From Lachnospiraceae bacterium (GTDB taxonomy: Bacteria > Bacillota > Clostridia > Lachnospirales > Lachnospiraceae): a DNA stretch of 58,273 nucleotides. The translations under genes were made by a program, and so were the position numbers. Under the pieces are notes generated by a model, which searched no databases, was not told where the DNA came from, and saw only the letters and a list, made by a program, of their open reading frames with translations. This document shows, in pieces, positions 34,691-44,034 of the stretch (position 1 is its first letter; every line of letters starts with the position of its first letter). The stretch covers positions 1 to 58,273 of the forward strand of contig JAEELB010000035.1 in assembly GCA_016288705.1 (NCBI GenBank), in the 5' to 3' direction.

Positions 34691-36055
34691 ATGGAGATTG
34701 TTTGGAGCAGAGACAAGTATAATAAGATCCTTTCTTTCATCGGCCATTACATCGACTGGAAGGAAACACTTGGAGCCCCTGCGGACGGGACAACAGGTCT
34801 TTTGTCCAGACTGAGGCTTGCAAAGGAAGATGAAAACGGAGATATCCGGATCGACCTCACAGAGGAAGAGTATTGGGATACGGCTTTCGTCTACGGCGTT
34901 TGGTACGGACATTCCCTGAATGCCAAGGATACACTGGATGAACTCAGAAATGCGGCTTCCCTCATGAATTCCGCCCTGAAAAAGATAAGGGATCGGGAAA
35001 AACAGGTCGCGGTGAAACTTGGAGGGGAGAGCGAAGTGATAGATTTCGCCTCTATTGCCGGACATCCCGGCTCGCATGGCAGCGGAGCGGCGGTTCATGC
35101 GGCAGGAGCCGGACCCGCCAACGGTCTTGCGGCGGCCGTGCCCTCTGAACCTGCTGTGGCTCCCGTCATGCCTGACATGCCGGCAGAAACTGCACCTGAG
35201 GCAGTCATGCCTGACATGGCATCAGAGCCTGCACCTGAGGCAGTCATGCCTGACATGGCATCAGAGCCTGTACCTGAGGCAGTCATGCCTGACATGGCAT
35301 CAGAGCCTGTACCTGAGGCGGTCATGCCTGACATGGCATCAGAGTCTGTACCGGAGGCGGTCATGCCTGATATGGAATCGGAGTCTGTGCCTGAGGCGGC
35401 CATGCCTGACACGGCATCGGAGCCTGTACCTGATGCGCCTTCGCCCGAACCCGTTACGGAGCCCGCGCCTGTGGCGGAACCGGTTTCCGCTTCAAACGGG
35501 ATGTCGGAAGAAGATATCATGAAAGCGGCTGAAGCAGCCCTTGCCGGACTTGAGGAGCCTACGGCAGCGCCCGAGCCTGCACCCGCACCCGAACCCGCGC
35601 CTGCGCCCGCCCCCGAACCTGAGCCTGCGCCTGCACCTGCGCCCGCGCCGGTGTCCGATGATCCCAATCATGTGATGACAGCGGAGGAGATAGAAGCGCT
35701 CTTTGCCGGAACAGCTTCGGAACCTGCCGCAGCGCCCGAACCTGAGCCTGCGCCCGCGCCGGTGTCCGATGATCCCAATCATGTGATGACAGCGGAGGAG
35801 ATAGAAGCGCTCTTTGCCGGAACAGCTTCTGAACCTGCGGCAGCACCCGAGCCTGCGCCCGCGCCGGTGTCTGAAGATCCAAATCATGTGATGACCGCGG
35901 AGGAGATAGAAGCCCTTTTTGCCAGCACTTCCTCTGCACTGGAATCGACACCCGAACCCGAACCCGCGCCTGCGCCCGCGCCGGTGTCCGACGATCCCAA
36001 TCATGTGATGACAGCGGAAGAGATCGCTGCCCTCTTTGCCAATTCGGGAAGCTGA
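34691..36055 (+). CDS. Pro/Ala-rich protein with repeated FliM-like motif
   Basis: 454 residues. A folded N-terminal domain (about 1-112, 'WSRDKYNKILSFIGHYIDW', 'VYGVWYGHSL') that I do not recognise, then six 13-residue repeats of the type 'VPEAVMPDMASEP' (about 168-245), Pro/Ala/Glu linkers, and four copies of 'DPNHVMTAEEIEALFA' (about 322-452). The last motif resembles the 'LSQEEIDALL' peptide at the N-terminus of FliM/FliY. No signal peptide or membrane segment, so probably cytoplasmic. GAGAGG precedes the ATG, 41 nt after the RNase gene. Confidence 0.7.
   Translation: MEIVWSRDKYNKILSFIGHYIDWKETLGAPADGTTGLLSRLRLAKEDENGDIRIDLTEEEYWDTAFVYGVWYGHSLNAKDTLDELRNAASLMNSALKKIRDREKQVAVKLGGESEVIDFASIAGHPGSHGSGAAVHAAGAGPANGLAAAVPSEPAVAPVMPDMPAETAPEAVMPDMASEPAPEAVMPDMASEPVPEAVMPDMASEPVPEAVMPDMASESVPEAVMPDMESESVPEAAMPDTASEPVPDAPSPEPVTEPAPVAEPVSASNGMSEEDIMKAAEAALAGLEEPTAAPEPAPAPEPAPAPAPEPEPAPAPAPAPVSDDPNHVMTAEEIEALFAGTASEPAAAPEPEPAPAPVSDDPNHVMTAEEIEALFAGTASEPAAAPEPAPAPVSEDPNHVMTAEEIEALFASTSSALESTPEPEPAPAPAPVSDDPNHVMTAEEIAALFANSGS
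35192..35425 (+). repeat. six 39-bp tandem repeats
   Basis: In-frame 39-bp units (35192, 35231, 35270, 35309, 35348, 35387) encoding 13 residues each. Units 1-4 are nearly identical at DNA level and units 5-6 have drifted, which indicates recent expansion from the 5' side. Confidence 0.9.
35651..36052 (+). repeat. four imperfect 105-127-bp repeats
   Basis: Copies start at 35651, 35762, 35867 and 35994 with GTGTCCGATGATCCC or a close variant, each encoding one 'DPNHVMTAEEI' motif plus a Pro/Ala linker of variable length. Motif DNA is far better conserved than the linkers. Confidence 0.85.
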
Positions 36056-36097
36056 CGCCGGTGATCTGCCTGCCTGCGGCTGAAGCGGCGTGAGGCC

Positions 36098-38806
36098 TCA
36101 CGGTTTCACGTGCCCGCCTCTGACATGAGAGCGGAAAAAACAGAAAAGCATTAATAATAAACCTGCCGCAGCCAGAAGCGATCCTGTGACCGATCCGGGG
36201 ACATGATACGTCAGTATTATGTCCCCGGCGTTTTTTGACTCTATCTGTGTGAGAGCGCAAAAGGCGGGACTTACGGAACATTTTTCTCCCGTGTTCCCCA
36301 TCACTGCGCGAAATCCTTCTTCGTAAGGGACCGATAAAAATACTTTACCCGCCGGACAGTCTTCTATGAGAAGACAGGTGGGGGACAGTTCCCTGACGTT
36401 CAGAGCGTCCTCCCGGGATCCCTTTGAAAGCCTTTCGAGCGCCCGGAGGTCCTCCGTTACCATCACCGGATCCCCGAAATCCGCAGCTTCCTTATCTCCG
36501 TAAAGGGTCAGCTCCAAAAGGCCTTCCCGGTCTTTTTCATGGTGCCCCAGATCCAGGATCTTAAGGGCGGACAGATTGGCATAGCCGGAAACGTGCTCCC
36601 CGTTCAGGGATATGCTCATGTCCTGTGTTTTGTCCTGAAGTCCCTTGATATACAGGTAAAGGTTTCCCTCCGCCTCTGTTCTGAACTGAAGCTGCCGGAT
36701 CAGGGCGTTTTCGCCGCCATCACGGATCTCGTCCGATGTCACGGATACCGGCGTGAATAGCCCGGGCTCCGGACCCTGCCGAAATTCAGCCCCCGAATTA
36801 TCCGCATCGCCTTCAGTACGCCCTTCGTTAAGGCTTCCCTGCGCCTCTTCACGCTCTTTTCCGGCGGCGTTTTTTGAAAACAACATCGCCATTTTCTCCT
36901 GGAGTTCAAAGGGCGAGTCCGTGATCATATCCGAAGGAATGTCGGCGTCGGTGGATACCGCGGAGGGAAATGCGTTCTTATTTTCGTAAATGCCCTCCGG
37001 GGTCAGAAGATATCTGATATTCAGAACGGAGTCGCATGTGTCGGTGTTTTCGGCGGTATAAACGTTGTTCAGGCCATTGTAATTAAATCCCAGCGCCCTC
37101 AGAAACAGCCTTACGCTGATGTGGTCGCCGGTGCTGTAATGGGACACTCCCCGGTATCCGAAAGCCATGCTGTCATCCAGACTGTCGTAGGTGTCGGAAT
37201 ATGTGTCTTCCAGGCGGTAAAAACCATCGTCCTGCGACTTGATCCGGTCCGTAAGCTCTTTCTTCGTCAGGTACTGCATCCTGTATTCGGAGGCCTTCTC
37301 GGACGGGAGGCGGGAGGCGGTCATTATGCCCCGCTGGTTCATGGAGAGTTCCGCGATACACATGAGAAAGAGCAGGCCGCATGCGGCTCCGGAAAGGAGC
37401 GTGTTACCGGCAGAAGGTGAAGCATCCCGATCGCGGGCAGCTCCGGAGAGGCCCGTGCTGACGCCCGGAACGTGATCCGTATCCCTCAAACGGATCCTGA
37501 TTAGGATGTATTCGATGGCGAGGACGGCAAGGCCCGCAGCCCCTTTGAACGGCGAATACCAGGGCATTCCGGGAGCGGCCGCAAACCTTAGAAGGACCGC
37601 AATATTGAGAATAGCTGCGGCGATAAATGAAACCGTAAGTTCTCTGACGGAGGGAAGCCCCGAGTTCCAGGCCCGGGCTGCGCTTATCATCATCAGGGAT
37701 ACAAATAAGAACGCGTACCTGTAGGGGAATCCGTTTGGGGTGTTCCCGACGTGCCAGATAAGATCCAGAGGCCTGAAGCAAAAGGCCGCAAAAATCAGAA
37801 GGACCAAAAGAATTGTCTCAAGTTTGTCTTTCCTGGGGATATCTTTTTTTACAAAGAAAAGGATGAAGAGAGGGATCATCACGGTGCCGCAGAAGAGGTG
37901 CGGCATTCCGAACATTATCTGGTCGCTGTCGATCGCAAAGGTAAACAGCTTTGACAGAATGAGCAGGGGGCCGGTAAAAGCGCTGCCCCCGGCCAGTATT
38001 TCATGAACAGGGGTGTCCCCGAGATTTTTTTCACTCTCCAAAAGCTCTTTGAGAACCGGAAAAAGCAGGGGCATCATGAGCAGGATACCGGATACGGCAG
38101 ACAAAAACGCGGAGACAAGACCCCGGATGGATATTTTCTTAAGGACGGTCCTTATTATCATGAGGGCAGCCAGGAACAGCAGCATCATGTAGGACAGATA
38201 GTAATTCAGATACAGCTGGAAGGCCGTGGCGAGAGAAAAGCATACAAAGGCCTTTCCTGAGTACGGGTTTTCGGAAAGCCTGAGGGCGGCAGCCATAAAG
38301 ACGGGGAAAAAGATCACTGCATCCACCCACAGGGGGTTGACCAGAAACGAAAACGCCCACAGGCACATCCCGCAGGATACGGAGAAGGGAAGGGTGTATT
38401 TAAGCCCGATCTCTCTCAGAAAAAGATCGGAGGTGAAGGACAGAAGAGAGAGCCTAAGGATCATAAGGAACGTCAGTACCTCGGGGTACTGTTCCGGCGG
38501 GAACAGGGCGTACAAAAGGTTCAGAGGGCTTGATGCATATATCATCAGAAGCCCGAGTACCGAGCCCCCGAGACTTTTCCCGGAAAAATAAAAAATACTC
38601 GCTTCCCCGCGCAAAACCGAGGAAAGGTAGGCGTAGTACCTTATGTATTCCCGCCGCAGGTCGTCGTAGAGAAATGTATTGTCTCCGAAGGGGGTGATGC
38701 GGGAAAGGGCGCAGAAAACAGTCATCGCAATGAAAACGATGAGGAAAGCCGCTATGTGGGAATGAAGCCGGTCCGCTTTTCCCGGGAAGCGCTTCAGTCC
38801 GCTCAT
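36098..38806 (-). CDS. YfhO family membrane protein (copy 1)
   Basis: About 902 residues from the ATG at 38806 (TGATG overlap with the SGNH gene). About twelve or more membrane segments, N-terminal loop 'RITPFGDNTFLYDD' and a large extracytoplasmic domain (about 500-860) before a final membrane segment. YfhO proteins are GT-C-like glycosyltransferases; the Bacillus members glycosylate lipoteichoic acid. The frame is open to 38878, but that would intrude into the SGNH gene. Third gene of the MBOAT-SGNH-YfhO operon. Close paralogue of the gene at 41385. Confidence 0.88.
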   Translation of the reverse strand: MSGLKRFPGKADRLHSHIAAFLIVFIAMTVFCALSRITPFGDNTFLYDDLRREYIRYYAYLSSVLRGEASIFYFSGKSLGGSVLGLLMIYASSPLNLLYALFPPEQYPEVLTFLMILRLSLLSFTSDLFLREIGLKYTLPFSVSCGMCLWAFSFLVNPLWVDAVIFFPVFMAAALRLSENPYSGKAFVCFSLATAFQLYLNYYLSYMMLLFLAALMIIRTVLKKISIRGLVSAFLSAVSGILLMMPLLFPVLKELLESEKNLGDTPVHEILAGGSAFTGPLLILSKLFTFAIDSDQIMFGMPHLFCGTVMIPLFILFFVKKDIPRKDKLETILLVLLIFAAFCFRPLDLIWHVGNTPNGFPYRYAFLFVSLMMISAARAWNSGLPSVRELTVSFIAAAILNIAVLLRFAAAPGMPWYSPFKGAAGLAVLAIEYILIRIRLRDTDHVPGVSTGLSGAARDRDASPSAGNTLLSGAACGLLFLMCIAELSMNQRGIMTASRLPSEKASEYRMQYLTKKELTDRIKSQDDGFYRLEDTYSDTYDSLDDSMAFGYRGVSHYSTGDHISVRLFLRALGFNYNGLNNVYTAENTDTCDSVLNIRYLLTPEGIYENKNAFPSAVSTDADIPSDMITDSPFELQEKMAMLFSKNAAGKEREEAQGSLNEGRTEGDADNSGAEFRQGPEPGLFTPVSVTSDEIRDGGENALIRQLQFRTEAEGNLYLYIKGLQDKTQDMSISLNGEHVSGYANLSALKILDLGHHEKDREGLLELTLYGDKEAADFGDPVMVTEDLRALERLSKGSREDALNVRELSPTCLLIEDCPAGKVFLSVPYEEGFRAVMGNTGEKCSVSPAFCALTQIESKNAGDIILTYHVPGSVTGSLLAAAGLLLMLFCFFRSHVRGGHVKP

Positions 38807-39834
38807 CAGAATCCGGTCAGCCCGGCGTCCTCCGCCATCTGTCTGATCTCCACGGCGTGTCTGTCCCATGATTCCCATTTGGGGAGCCCCCTTCTGTCCG
38901 GGATATCATACATCTTTTTCAGTTCCTCTCCAAGATATCTTGAGAATTTACAGCTGCCCCCGTAATTCAGATGAGAGTGGTCATTAAAATCCTCGTCAAA
39001 ATCCAGATCCATGTTTTTGTAGTAATAGTTTGTGCTGTTGAAATGAAGGCCGTATCTGTCAGCTATCTCATGTACCCTGTTGTAGACCAGCTCGTCCTCG
39101 TCCACCGTGATATAAGGGGATACCATCAGGAACAGGTCGATCCCGTTTTCCTCGGTGTATTCAATGATCTTCTGAAGATAGATCTCAGATTTGACCGTGA
39201 TGCCTCCGCTGAGTTTTTCCTTGAGCACCGGCTCCTCCTGGGGATCTATGTAGAAATAGGGGGTGTATCCCTTAAACGAGGCCCTCTCCCACCTGGTCGC
39301 CGTCAGATAATCCCAGTCCTCTTCGGTGAGTTCCCTGTACCTGGAATGATAGGTGGCGATGGACGGGAAAAACTTCCTCATCTGGTCGGGCTGGCAACTG
39401 ACATAGAGCATCCGGAGTTTGTTCCAGGAAAAGCGGACTCCGTTCAGGTTGTCCAGAAGCCAGTCGTACTGGTAGTCGTCCTTGAACCTTGCGGGAGAGT
39501 ACAGATCCAGGACCACAAGGTGGGGATCCTGATATTTGCATATCTCAAGAAGATAATAATAAGTGGTCCAGAGAGGCTGTTCCGCGGCGCTGTAGTCGTA
39601 GGAGGCTATGCCGAATTCCTCCCACAGGAGGGCGGTGTTCACATCGCAGTGGATGTGGCTGGATCCCATAAATACGACGTCGACGGAGTTTTCCGGCTGG
39701 GCGTACATATCCCTGGCCTGCCTGATCCCGTTTGTGCTCTTGAAGCTCAGTACCCTGTCGCACGCAAAGTAAAAAAAGACCAGCATTATGGCGAAGACCG
39801 AGATCACTAAGATTTTTACGTATCTGTTGCGCAT
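38806..39834 (-). CDS. SGNH-type acyltransferase partner, membrane anchored
   Basis: 342 residues. One N-terminal membrane segment (about 7-26), then an extracytoplasmic SGNH-like domain with 'VVFMGSSHIHCDVN' (Ser near 58) and a C-terminal 'DHSHLNYGG' His-containing block. Partners of MBOAT acyltransferases (DltD, AlgX/J type) move acetyl or alanyl groups to an exported polymer. Begins 15 nt after the MBOAT stop. Confidence 0.85.
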   Translation of the reverse strand: MRNRYVKILVISVFAIMLVFFYFACDRVLSFKSTNGIRQARDMYAQPENSVDVVFMGSSHIHCDVNTALLWEEFGIASYDYSAAEQPLWTTYYYLLEICKYQDPHLVVLDLYSPARFKDDYQYDWLLDNLNGVRFSWNKLRMLYVSCQPDQMRKFFPSIATYHSRYRELTEEDWDYLTATRWERASFKGYTPYFYIDPQEEPVLKEKLSGGITVKSEIYLQKIIEYTEENGIDLFLMVSPYITVDEDELVYNRVHEIADRYGLHFNSTNYYYKNMDLDFDEDFNDHSHLNYGGSCKFSRYLGEELKKMYDIPDRRGLPKWESWDRHAVEIRQMAEDAGLTGF

Positions 39835-39849
39835 ATGTCTCCCCGGGTG

Positions 39850-41295
39850 TCAGAACTGCATGTATATCATATCGCTGCTTTTGAAATCCGGTCCGTATAT
39901 CCCGAATACTATGAGGACCGATGTGAGGACAAAAGCCGCAAGACAACGGACAGTATAATGACTTTTGTTCAGAAGCTCCGGGACGGGGCGCTTCAGCTTG
40001 TAAGCGCTGAATTCCATCACCAGGAGTGAAAAGAGCAGGATGAGCAACGTTTTTATTTCCCAGCCGTCGAGCCCCAGGGAAGCCGCTTCCGCGGTTATCC
40101 CGTGCACCCTGACGCCCACGGTGAACATGTCCCATATGTATTCCACCGCGGCCTCCGCGGAGGATGCTCTGAAAAAGATCCAGGCAAAGGTGACGATCAG
40201 AAATGTGTACACACGGCCCCAAAAACCTTTTCTGAGAGTGTTGAAGCGCAGTTCCCGCATGAGTATGTCCACAGCTGAATAGAGTCCGTGCATCAGTCCC
40301 CAGACCAGAAATCCGCTTCCCGCTCCGTGCCACATTCCGCATACCAGAAAGACGAGAAGAGTATTCATTATCTTCCTTATGTCTCCTTTGCGGTTTCCCC
40401 CAAGAGGGATATACAGGTAATCCTTCAGCCAGCTGCTCAGGGAGATGTGCCATCTGCGCCAGAATTCCGTGATGTTGGCGCTCAGATACGGCATCCTGAA
40501 GTTCTGGGTCAGATTGATATCAAAGATCGCCGAGATCCCGATGGCCATGTAGGAGTATCCCGCAAAATCGCAGTAGATCTGGATCGAATAGAGGAAAGCG
40601 CCTATCGCAAGCCAGAATCCGCCGTACTCCTGATGCTCCTCGAAGAGTCTGTTCACGTATATTCCCGCCCTGTCCGCAATGACCACCTTGTAGAAGCATC
40701 CCGTCAGGAAGTAGCTCACGATCCTTCCCCATCTGGACATATCCAGGAAAATGACTTTTCTGACCTTCTCTATCTGGGGAAGAAAGTCATGGCCCCGTTC
40801 TATGGGGCCGCTTATGTATTTCGGAAACCAGCACAGGTACAGAAGGACATCCACAAAACCGTACGCCTTTTCCTCCTCCGCCCTGCAGACATCCACCAGG
40901 TAGCTTATGACCTGAAAGATGAAAAACGAGTAGCCTGTGGGCAGCGCGAGCTTCAGAAAGGAAAGCTCCGACTCATCGAGCTTCATCAGGGGTTTCAGGA
41001 CCGGGAAATACTTGAAAAGGATCAGGGATAATACGGACAGCGACACCGCAATAAAAGTGACAAAGGCTGCCCGCCTGCCGTGGCCGCTTTTTCGGAGTCC
41101 GCCGATCCATTTTCCGAAGAGCCAGGTCAGCACGGAGACGCACAGGATCACCTCTCCGGAGTACCTGCTCAGGGCGAAAATATATACGAGACTCGACAGC
41201 AAAAGAAACCGCACCCTCAGGCTTTCCCGTATGTTAAAGAAAAGCAGGGAGACCAGGGCAAGATATAGTAGTGAAAACAGGGTAAGTCTCATCAT
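39850..41295 (-). CDS. MBOAT family O-acyltransferase (AlgI-like)
   Basis: 481 residues, about ten or more membrane segments. The invariant His is H323 in 'CGMWHGAGSGFLVWGLMHG', with a second His at 336; 'FWRRWHISLSSWLKDYLYIPLGG' is the other AlgI signature. It moves an acyl group across the membrane for use on a surface polysaccharide or teichoic acid. Its ATG lies 5 nt after a TATAAT box and no Shine-Dalgarno is present. First gene of the operon with the SGNH and YfhO genes. Confidence 0.93.
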   Translation of the reverse strand: MMRLTLFSLLYLALVSLLFFNIRESLRVRFLLLSSLVYIFALSRYSGEVILCVSVLTWLFGKWIGGLRKSGHGRRAAFVTFIAVSLSVLSLILFKYFPVLKPLMKLDESELSFLKLALPTGYSFFIFQVISYLVDVCRAEEEKAYGFVDVLLYLCWFPKYISGPIERGHDFLPQIEKVRKVIFLDMSRWGRIVSYFLTGCFYKVVIADRAGIYVNRLFEEHQEYGGFWLAIGAFLYSIQIYCDFAGYSYMAIGISAIFDINLTQNFRMPYLSANITEFWRRWHISLSSWLKDYLYIPLGGNRKGDIRKIMNTLLVFLVCGMWHGAGSGFLVWGLMHGLYSAVDILMRELRFNTLRKGFWGRVYTFLIVTFAWIFFRASSAEAAVEYIWDMFTVGVRVHGITAEAASLGLDGWEIKTLLILLFSLLVMEFSAYKLKRPVPELLNKSHYTVRCLAAFVLTSVLIVFGIYGPDFKSSDMIYMQF

Positions 41296-41300
41296 GTGGT

Positions 41301-41330
41301 ATTATACGGGGAGAGTCCGCAGACTGTCAA
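41301..41330 (-). promoter_or_regulatory. promoter abutting the MBOAT start codon
   Basis: Minus strand TTGACA (41325-41330), 18-nt spacer, TATAAT (41301-41306): both boxes are perfect consensus. Only 5 nt (ACCAC) separate the -10 box from ATG, so transcription should begin at or next to the start codon. Confidence 0.8.
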
Positions 41331-41348
41331 GAAAACAGGGCTCCCGTA

Positions 41349-41375
41349 TCGACAACCGACAGGCAAAGGTATAGT
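41349..41375 (+). promoter_or_regulatory. possible promoter abutting the second YfhO start codon
   Basis: TCGACA (41349-41354), 15-nt spacer, TATAGT (41370-41375), 9 nt before the ATG at 41385. The spacer is short. Divergent from the MBOAT promoter. Confidence 0.4.
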
Positions 41376-41384
41376 ATTGGATTC

Positions 41385-43943
41385 ATGGAAACTCAGGAAG
41401 AGCCGAAAACAGAACGCGCTTTTTTCCGCCATCCGAACGCAGCGGTATTTATATTTACCGTCGTGACGATGCTGTTGTTCAGTCTGATCATCCGGGTGAC
41501 GCCTTTCGGCGACAATACCCTCCTTTACGACGACATGGAGCGGCAGTACATAAGGTATTATGCCTACCTGTCTTCGGTGCTCCACGGCAGGGGAAATATA
41601 CTTTATTCCTCCGACAAGAGTCTGGGCGGATCCATGCTGGGCTTCTTCGCCTATTACCTCACGTCCCCGCTGGATCTTCTGTACGCTCTGGTTCCGGTGG
41701 AATACTATCCCGAAGCCCTGACATTTATCAGTATTTTGAGGCTTGGGCTTCTGTCTCTCTCCGCAAACATCTTCCTGAGGAAGATCGGCCTCAGAAATAC
41801 CGTGCCCTTTGCCATTTCCTTCGGATTATGCCTGTGGTCCTTTGCGGGGATCATCAACCCCCTCTGGGTGGACGATGTCATTGTGTTCCCGCTTTTCATG
41901 GCGGCGGCCCTGAAGCTTTCGGAAGATCCCCGCACCGTGAAGTCCTATATAATCTTCGTTCTGGCCGCCCTGTGCCAGATCTTCGTAAATTATTACCTGG
42001 CGTATATGATCTTCCTGTTCCTGACTCTCTTCATGATAGTAAGACTGGCGCTTAAAAGGGTTTCACTCAGGGGGGCTGCAGTGGTCTTTCTGGGAATGAA
42101 CAACGCCCTGCTACTTTTGTCGCCCCTGTTGGTCCCGCTGCTGAAGGAACTTCTTGCCAGCGAAAAAACAGCCGGGAGCGGCTCCTTTGTTGCGGGACTC
42201 TTTACGGATCTTTCCGTGACGGATCCTCTCATCGTCCTCTCAAAGCTGTTCTCATTTGCGGTGGACGGGGAACAGATAATGTTTGGCATGCCCCACCTGT
42301 TCTGCGGAACAGTCATGATACCTCTGGCCATCCTGTTCTTTCTGAAGAAGGACATACCCGTGAAGGAGCGGCTGGAAACGCTGATCCTTATGATCATACT
42401 CCTGATGAGTTTCTGTCTGTCGCCCCTTAACCTTATCTGGCATATGGGGAAGGCTCCCAACGGCTATCCCTTCAGGTACGCGTTTTTATTTGCGGCTCTC
42501 ATGGTCGTGAGCGCGGCCCGGGCCTGGAACAGCCGGCCGCTTACCAAAAGTGATATAAATAAAGCCTTTATCTCGGCAGCAGTCCTCAATCTCCTGATAA
42601 CGGCCAGGTGCTTCCTGTCTCCGGGCCTCCCGTGGTATTCCCCCAAAAAGGCTTTTACGGATCTTGCGATACTGTTTCTGGAATATGTCCTCATCAGGAT
42701 CCTCTGCGGCGAAGGCAGACAGGTCCTGACCTGCGTTGCCTCGGGGCTTCTGTTTCTCCTGTGCATCGTGGATCTCACATCCAACCAGTACGATATGGTG
42801 AGATACGCCCACCGGCCTTCCGAAAAAGCCTCTGTATACAGGGAGAGATACCGCGAAAAAAAGATGCTTGTGGATGAGATCCAGAGTAAGGATAAGGGGA
42901 TATACCGCATAGAGGATATATATTCCGATCCCTACGACAGCCTGAACGACAGTCTGGAATACGGTTACATGGGGGTTTCCCACTACAGCACCGGCGATCA
43001 GAGGTCGGTCAGGCAATTTCTCAAGGCGATAGGGTTCAATTACAACGGCCTGAGCGATATGTATACAAATGAAAACACCGAAACCTGCGATTCCATCCTG
43101 AACATAAAATATCTTCTGACGCCGCAGGGCATCCATGAAAATAAAACCGTATTTCCCACGTTTGTTGAAGCCGGGTGCGAGATGCCGGAGGAGATGACGG
43201 AGGACTCGCCCTTTGAATTTCAGGAGGAAATGGCAGCGGCGTTTTCCGGAGGAGATCCCGGAACCCGGGATAAAACGGAGGGAGGGCTCTTCAAACCGGT
43301 TTACATAATATCTGACGCCGAGCTTCCTTCGGGAGATCCCCTGATCCGGATCAGGGAGCTCAGGATAAGGACAGAGGGGGAGGGAAACCTTTATTTCTAT
43401 ATAAGGAAGCTTAGGAATACCGCCCAGGACATGACCGTATCCCTGGACGGACAGGACATCTCCGGCTATGCAAACGCTTCCGCGATCAAAGTCCTTGATC
43501 TGGGACGGCATGAGGAGGGCGCGGAGTGCGCACTGAGGCTCACCGTGCGCGGGGATCCGGATAAAGCGGACTTCGGGGAACCCGTGATGGTGACGGAGGA
43601 TACGGGGCTTCTGGGGAAGCTGGCCTCGGCGGCTATGTCCCGCGGCCTTTCGGCGAGGCAACTCTCTTACTCCGGTTTTCTGATCGAGAAAGCCTCTGCC
43701 GGCAGGATCCTCATATCCCTGCCCTTCGAAGAGGGCTTTACCGCAAAAAATGTCCTTACCGGTGAAAAATACAAAGTCAGACCTGCTTTCGGAGGTCTTA
43801 TGCAGATAGAAGTCCCGGAGAGCGGGGATGTGGAGCTGTCCTATCACGTGCCCGGCCTGGAAACGGGGATGATACTTATGCTCTCAGGGGCAGTGCTGTT
43901 ATGCGCAGTGATCTTCTGCCTGATGAAGCGTAAACGGGACTGA
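41385..43943 (+). CDS. YfhO family membrane protein (copy 2)
   Basis: 852 residues, same architecture as the gene at 36098: 'RVTPFGDNTLLYDD' loop, about twelve membrane segments, 'GVSHYSTGDQ' and 'FNYNGLSDMY' in the extracytoplasmic domain, terminal membrane segment and a basic tail. The two are clear paralogues throughout, in opposite orientation around the MBOAT/SGNH pair. No ribosome site precedes the ATG at 41385 (only TTGGATTC). Role as for copy 1; acceptor specificity may differ. Confidence 0.88.
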   Translation: METQEEPKTERAFFRHPNAAVFIFTVVTMLLFSLIIRVTPFGDNTLLYDDMERQYIRYYAYLSSVLHGRGNILYSSDKSLGGSMLGFFAYYLTSPLDLLYALVPVEYYPEALTFISILRLGLLSLSANIFLRKIGLRNTVPFAISFGLCLWSFAGIINPLWVDDVIVFPLFMAAALKLSEDPRTVKSYIIFVLAALCQIFVNYYLAYMIFLFLTLFMIVRLALKRVSLRGAAVVFLGMNNALLLLSPLLVPLLKELLASEKTAGSGSFVAGLFTDLSVTDPLIVLSKLFSFAVDGEQIMFGMPHLFCGTVMIPLAILFFLKKDIPVKERLETLILMIILLMSFCLSPLNLIWHMGKAPNGYPFRYAFLFAALMVVSAARAWNSRPLTKSDINKAFISAAVLNLLITARCFLSPGLPWYSPKKAFTDLAILFLEYVLIRILCGEGRQVLTCVASGLLFLLCIVDLTSNQYDMVRYAHRPSEKASVYRERYREKKMLVDEIQSKDKGIYRIEDIYSDPYDSLNDSLEYGYMGVSHYSTGDQRSVRQFLKAIGFNYNGLSDMYTNENTETCDSILNIKYLLTPQGIHENKTVFPTFVEAGCEMPEEMTEDSPFEFQEEMAAAFSGGDPGTRDKTEGGLFKPVYIISDAELPSGDPLIRIRELRIRTEGEGNLYFYIRKLRNTAQDMTVSLDGQDISGYANASAIKVLDLGRHEEGAECALRLTVRGDPDKADFGEPVMVTEDTGLLGKLASAAMSRGLSARQLSYSGFLIEKASAGRILISLPFEEGFTAKNVLTGEKYKVRPAFGGLMQIEVPESGDVELSYHVPGLETGMILMLSGAVLLCAVIFCLMKRKRD

Positions 43944-44034
43944 GAGGACGGGACTCTGAGGCTCCGGACCTTACCCTCGGGGTCAGGGGCTTCTCCCCAC
44001 TCCAAATGAAACCTGCGGTGAGTCGCGGTCCCTG

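Noticed and set aside
36089-36102. CGTGAGGCCTCACG, a 14-bp perfect palindrome between convergent genes
   Set aside because: It has no loop and no T-run, so it is a poor terminator; it also overlaps the YfhO stop. Probably chance.
42486-43847. 453-residue open frame antisense to the second YfhO gene
   Set aside because: It lies fully opposite a gene with clear family motifs, has no ribosome site or recognisable domain, and is typical of antisense frames in GC-rich sequence.
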